Of a stretch of 64,000 bases of DNA, positions 61,129-64,000 are shown in pieces (within the stretch, counting starts at the first letter, position 1; every line of letters begins with the position of its first letter). Source of the stretch: Streptomyces bluensis (lineage in GTDB: Bacteria > Actinomycetota > Actinomycetes > Streptomycetales > Streptomycetaceae). Location: the NCBI RefSeq assembly GCF_014650715.1, contig NZ_BMVM01000027.1, positions 20,722-84,721 of the forward strand. The letters are read 5' to 3'. The translations under genes and the position numbers were made by a program. The notes beneath the pieces are model-generated. The model searched no databases. It was not told the origin of the DNA and saw only the letters and a list, made by a program, of their open reading frames with translations.

Positions 61129-62349
61129 ATGCACTCCCTGACGAACACGAACATGACCATGAGCACGAACACGAACACGAGCACGACCATGAGCACGAGC
61201 ACGAGCACGAGCACGGACACGAACACCGCCACGGCCACGGCCACGGCCACGGCCCCGACCACGAACACCCCTGTCGCACCCAACCGTTCCGCCTTGTCGG
61301 CGCTGGTCGGGAACACCCCGCTGCTGCGCGTGTCGGAGCCCCTGGCCCCGGCGGGCCGCGGGTTCTGGGCGAAGCTGGAGGGCTTCAACCCCGGCGGCAT
61401 CAAGGACCGGCCGGGTCTCTACATGGTCGAACGGGCCCGCGCCCGCGGGGATCTGCGTCCTGGCGGACGGATCATCGAGTCCACCAGCGGCACCCTCGGC
61501 CTGGGCCTCGCCCTGGCCGGACTGGTGCACGGCCACCCCGTCACCCTGGTCACCGACCCCGGCCTTGAACCGTCCATGACGCGGCTGCTCGGTGTCTACG
61601 GCGCCCATGTCGACATCGTCGACGAGCCCCACCCCACGGGTGGCTGGCAGCAGGCGCGGCGCGACCGGGTCGTCGAACTGCTTCGGGAACACCCGGGTTC
61701 CTGGTGCCCCGACCAGTACAACAACCCCGACAACACCGCCGCGTACACCCCGCTGGCCCTCGAACTCGCCTCCGAGCTGGGGCACATCGACGTCCTCGTG
61801 TGCAGTGTGGGCACCGGCGGGCACTCCGCGGGCGTCGGCCGGGTGCTGCGGCAGCTCTACCCGGAGATCACGATCGTCGGCGTCGACACCATCGGCTCGA
61901 CCATCTTCGGCCAGCCCGCCCGTACCCGGGTGATGCGTGGCCTCGGCTCCAGCATCTATCCGCGCAACGTGGCGTACGACTGCTTCAGCGAGGTCCACTG
62001 GGTCGCCCCGCACGAGGCGGTATGGGCCTGCCGGAAGCTGGCGGCATCCCACTACGCCACCGGCGGCTGGAGCGTGGGTGCCGTGGCGCTCGTGGCGGGC
62101 TGGCTGGCCCGCACCATGCCCGCCGACGCGCGCATCGCGGCGATCTTCCCCGACGGGCCGCAGCGCTACCTCGGCACGGTGTACGACGACGAGTACTGCG
62201 CCCGGCACGGGCTTCTGGATGTGCCGCCGCCCCCGGAGCCGGAGCTCATCGGCCGAGCCGACGAGAGGGAGGTCGCCCGCTGGACCCGGTGCACCGATGT
62301 CGTCGACCCGCTCGTCCTGCGTGCGCCCTCGGAGGAGGAGGGCAAGTGA
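61129..62349 (+). CDS. Cysteine-synthase-like PLP enzyme with low-complexity N terminus
   Basis: 406 residues from ATG 61129. Residues 5-48 are almost only Thr, Asn, Ser, Met and Ala; the enzyme begins near residue 52 (SALSALVGNTPLLRVSEPLAPAGRGFWAKLEGFNPGGIKDRPGLYMV). The PLP Lys is in GGIKDRP; substrate loop ESTSGTLGLGLALAG; phosphate loop VGTGGHSAGVG. This is fold-type II, cysteine synthase/SbnA-like. The typical TSGNTG loop is STSGTLG, so the substrate may not be O-acetylserine. Its TGA overlaps the GTG of an MFS gene, so product and exporter are likely linked. Confidence 0.85.
   Translation: MHSLTNTNMTMSTNTNTSTTMSTSTSTSTDTNTATATATATAPTTNTPVAPNRSALSALVGNTPLLRVSEPLAPAGRGFWAKLEGFNPGGIKDRPGLYMVERARARGDLRPGGRIIESTSGTLGLGLALAGLVHGHPVTLVTDPGLEPSMTRLLGVYGAHVDIVDEPHPTGGWQQARRDRVVELLREHPGSWCPDQYNNPDNTAAYTPLALELASELGHIDVLVCSVGTGGHSAGVGRVLRQLYPEITIVGVDTIGSTIFGQPARTRVMRGLGSSIYPRNVAYDCFSEVHWVAPHEAVWACRKLAASHYATGGWSVGAVALVAGWLARTMPADARIAAIFPDGPQRYLGTVYDDEYCARHGLLDVPPPPEPELIGRADEREVARWTRCTDVVDPLVLRAPSEEEGK
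61140..61271 (+). repeat. 132-bp low-complexity tract, Thr/Ser-rich in one frame and His/Glu-rich in another
   Basis: A run of ACGAGC/ACGAAC-like hexamers changing to ACGGCC repeats. Read in the frame of the PLP enzyme it gives TNTNMTMSTNTNTS...; read one base earlier (frame of base 61140) it gives DEHEHDHEHEHEHEHD then HGHGHGHG. In the enzyme frame all third codon positions are G or C (apart from the last codon), while in the His frame 10 of 44 are A or T. The A/G and C/T variation in the repeat is synonymous only in the His frame. Confidence 0.9.
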
Positions 62350-63638
62350 AGGGGACTCTCGCACAGCTGCGGTCGTACGAGCGCAGCGTCCAGCTGTTGA
62401 TGGTGAACCAGTTCACCATCAACCTCGGCTTCTACATGCTGATGCCGTACCTGGCCGCTCACCTGTCCGGAACGCTCGGTCTGGCCGGCTGGCTGGTCGG
62501 ACTCGTCCTGGGCATACGGAACTTCAGCCAGCAGGGCATGTTCCTCGTCGGCGGGACGCTGGCCGACCGGCTCGGCTACAAGCCGCTGATCGTCGCCGGG
62601 TGCGTGCTGCGCACCGTGGGCTTCGCGACGCTCGGGCTGGTGGACTCGCTGGCCGCGCTGCTCGCCGCGTCGGCCGCGACCGGTCTCGCGGGCGCGTTGT
62701 TCAACCCGGCGGTACGGGCCTATCTCGCGGCGGACGCGGGGGAGCGCAGGGTCGAGGCGTTCGCTCTGTTCAACGTCTTCTATCAGGCGGGCATCCTGCT
62801 CGGGCCCCTCGTGGGCATGGTGCTGACCGGGGTGGACTTCCGGATCACCTGCCTGGTGTCGGCCGGGATCTTCGCGCTGCTGTCCGTCGTGCAGATCCGT
62901 GCCCTGCCCACCCGCGGGGCTCAGGACCGCGAGGAGCCGGCCGAGCAGGGCCGCGAGAGCGTGCTCGCCCAGTGGCGGGGCATCCTCGCCAACCGGCCGT
63001 TCCTGCTCTTCTCCGGCGCCATGATCGGCTCGTACGTCCTCACCTTCCAGGTCTATCTGTCGCTGCCGCTGGAGGTGCGCCGGCTCGGCGGCGACGGCGA
63101 GTTCGGTACGGCGGCGGTGGCGGTGCTGTTCGCGGTCTCCGGGCTGAGCACGATCCTCGGGCAGACGAGGGTGACGGCCTGGTGCAAGGCCCGGTACGAG
63201 CCGGGGCAGTCGCTGATCCGGGGGCTGGCCGTGATGGGCCTGGCGTTCGTGCCGCTGCTGGCGGCCACCGCCGTGCCCGTCCCGGAGTCCGGTGTGGGGC
63301 TGTGGCTACTGGCCGCGGTGCCGCCGACGCTCGCCGCGCTGCTGCTGGCCGTCGGCACGATGATCGCGTACCCGTTCGAAATGGACACGATCGTCCGGCT
63401 CGCCGGTGACCGTCTCGTCGCCACGCACTACGGGCTCTACAACACGATCTGCGGGATCGGTATCACGCTCGGGAACCTGCTGACCGGCGCGGCACTCGAC
63501 GCCGCCCGCGCGGCGGGGATGCCCGCGCTGCCCTGGATCTCGCTGTGCGCGCTGGGCGGCGCCTGCGCGGCCGCCCTGTACGGCCTGCACCGTACGGGCC
63601 GGCTGGCGACTCCGGCGCCGCAGCCCGCGGCCGTGTGA
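62346..63638 (+). CDS. MFS transporter
   Basis: 430 residues, twelve predicted membrane helices in two halves. The signature after helix 2 is GGTLADRLGYKPLIV (G-x3-D-R-x-G-x-K family motif A). Other features: PAVRAYLAADAGERRVEAFALFNVFYQAGILLGPLVG in helices 4-5, a central cytoplasmic loop (about 190-215), and YGLYNTICGIGITLGNLLTGAAL in the second half. GTG 62346 overlaps the PLP-enzyme stop (GTGA). It probably exports the PLP enzyme's product, or an analogue. Confidence 0.92.
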   Translation: MKGTLAQLRSYERSVQLLMVNQFTINLGFYMLMPYLAAHLSGTLGLAGWLVGLVLGIRNFSQQGMFLVGGTLADRLGYKPLIVAGCVLRTVGFATLGLVDSLAALLAASAATGLAGALFNPAVRAYLAADAGERRVEAFALFNVFYQAGILLGPLVGMVLTGVDFRITCLVSAGIFALLSVVQIRALPTRGAQDREEPAEQGRESVLAQWRGILANRPFLLFSGAMIGSYVLTFQVYLSLPLEVRRLGGDGEFGTAAVAVLFAVSGLSTILGQTRVTAWCKARYEPGQSLIRGLAVMGLAFVPLLAATAVPVPESGVGLWLLAAVPPTLAALLLAVGTMIAYPFEMDTIVRLAGDRLVATHYGLYNTICGIGITLGNLLTGAALDAARAAGMPALPWISLCALGGACAAALYGLHRTGRLATPAPQPAAV

Positions 63639-63658
63639 CACGGCGGCAGTGAGGGGAG

Positions 63659-63688
63659 GGGGCGGGTGCCGCACAGGGCACCCGCCCC
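63659..63688. terminator. Terminator hairpin after the MFS gene
   Basis: GGGCGGGTGCC (63660-63670) pairs with GGCACCCGCCC (63677-63687) around the loop GCACAG; one more G-C pair extends the stem to 12 bp. Confidence 0.75.
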
Positions 63689-63727
63689 TGCCGAGCACCC
63701 GCCCCTGCCGAGCACCCGCCCCTGCCG
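63678..63727 (+). repeat. 17-bp tandem repeat (three units) built on the terminator arm
   Basis: GCACCCGCCCCTGCCGA at 63678-63694 and 63695-63711, then one base short at 63712-63727. The right arm of the terminator belongs to the first unit, so the arm has been copied twice more. The remainder of the gap to 63957 shows no other gene or signal. Confidence 0.8.
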
Positions 63728-63957
63728 GGCGTCCGAACCGGTGCCGGGCTCAGCCGTTCCCGCTCTCGTCGTACGGGTCGCGCGGAGCTTTGACCAGGTG
63801 TCCGGCCGGAGCACGGGCGGTGCTGCCCGGCAGCACCGCCCCGGCCAAGGGCACGGTGGGCCGGTTGCTTGCCCTCCCCTTCCGGTACGCCAGTCGCGCT
63901 GCGGCTGGTCAACGCGCGTTCCGCGCCGGGCAGTAACGAAATCGGGGGGGTGCCTCT

Positions 63958-64000
63958 ATGTCTTTCGTCAAGCGAGGCGTGGGGTCCGGGGTTCGTAGAA
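63958..64000 (+). CDS. Start of a possible gene running off the window
   Basis: ATG 63958 opens a frame reading MSFVKRGVGSGVR to the window edge, with a G-rich stretch (ATCGGGGGGG) seven bases upstream that could serve as ribosome site. Too short to identify. Confidence 0.3.
   Translation, partial: MSFVKRGVGSGVRR

Noticed and set aside
61140..61271. CRISPR-like array
   Set aside because: The units are 6-bp low-complexity repeats without spacers; no cas genes are nearby.
60982..62364. 460-residue minus-strand frame opposite the PLP enzyme, with a hydrophobic Val/Leu run
   Set aside because: The hydrophobic run is the reverse-strand reading of the low-complexity repeat; no family features and poor codon bias.
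63639..63957. Small open frames in the gap after the MFS gene
   Set aside because: They consist of translated 17-bp repeats and Arg-rich shadow sequence; no ribosome site or conserved pattern.

Overview
The window is high-GC actinobacterial DNA, most likely from a Streptomyces chromosome. The grounds are strong G/C bias at third codon positions, frequent GTG starts, GTGA/ATGA stop-start overlaps, Tat-exported CBM42 glycosidases, sugar ABC transporters without their own ATPase, and a mycothiol-dependent formaldehyde gene pair. I saw no rRNA, tRNA, CRISPR array or prophage. It looks like accessory, niche-adaptation chromosome.

Layout. 1-1.5 kb: the 3' end of a ferredoxin reductase, a truncated aldehyde dehydrogenase, a strong hairpin and a TetR remnant, together a rearrangement scar. 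1.5-5.1 kb: a MatC-like carboxylate permease and a PrpF isomerase, divergent from a LysR regulator. 5.2-14.7 kb: a carbohydrate locus with a large secreted glycosidase-like protein, a LacI regulator, a solute-binding lipoprotein, two permeases and an intracellular glycosidase. Three identical LacI-type palindromes sit between the two divergent starts, and a 180-bp palindromic MITE-like element lies on the stop codon of the second permease. 14.8-19.7 kb: a CocE-type hydrolase with its TetR, a truncated carboxylesterase, a double SnoaL-like protein and a universal stress protein.

19.9-40.3 kb is the most coherent block. It holds a complete nine-gene V/A-type ATPase operon (H-C-I-K-F-E-A-B-D); an operon for acetyl-CoA synthetase, 2-oxoacid dehydrogenase E1alpha, E1beta and E2, and an acyl carrier protein; CBS, BON and cyclic-nucleotide-binding sensor proteins; and a soluble NAD-linked molybdenum formate dehydrogenase. 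Together with the adjacent stress protein it reads as an energy-maintenance island: NADH from formate, acetyl-CoA from acetate or 2-oxoacids, ATP-coupled ion pumping, and adenylate/cNMP sensors.

40.5-49 kb: two secreted GH43-CBM42 arabinofuranosidase-type enzymes, a Tet(M)/OtrA-type ribosomal protection GTPase, a secreted GH5-like glycosidase and a secreted beta-propeller under a divergent TetR with a clear operator. 49.2-58.2 kb: TetR, a macrolide-type glycosyltransferase, an ABC exporter, mycothiol-dependent formaldehyde dehydrogenase with an MBL hydrolase, two SDRs and a KshA-like Rieske oxygenase. 58.2-64 kb: a GtrA protein, an Rv1733c-like membrane protein, two small exported His-rich proteins, a cysteine-synthase-like PLP enzyme with a striking low-complexity N terminus, and an MFS transporter.

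Recurrent non-coding structure includes 9-bp-periodic tandem arrays at gene boundaries, several long perfect-stem terminator hairpins, and a perfect 14-bp inverted repeat in the divergent Rieske/GtrA promoter region. All functional calls come from reading the sequence; no database search was run.
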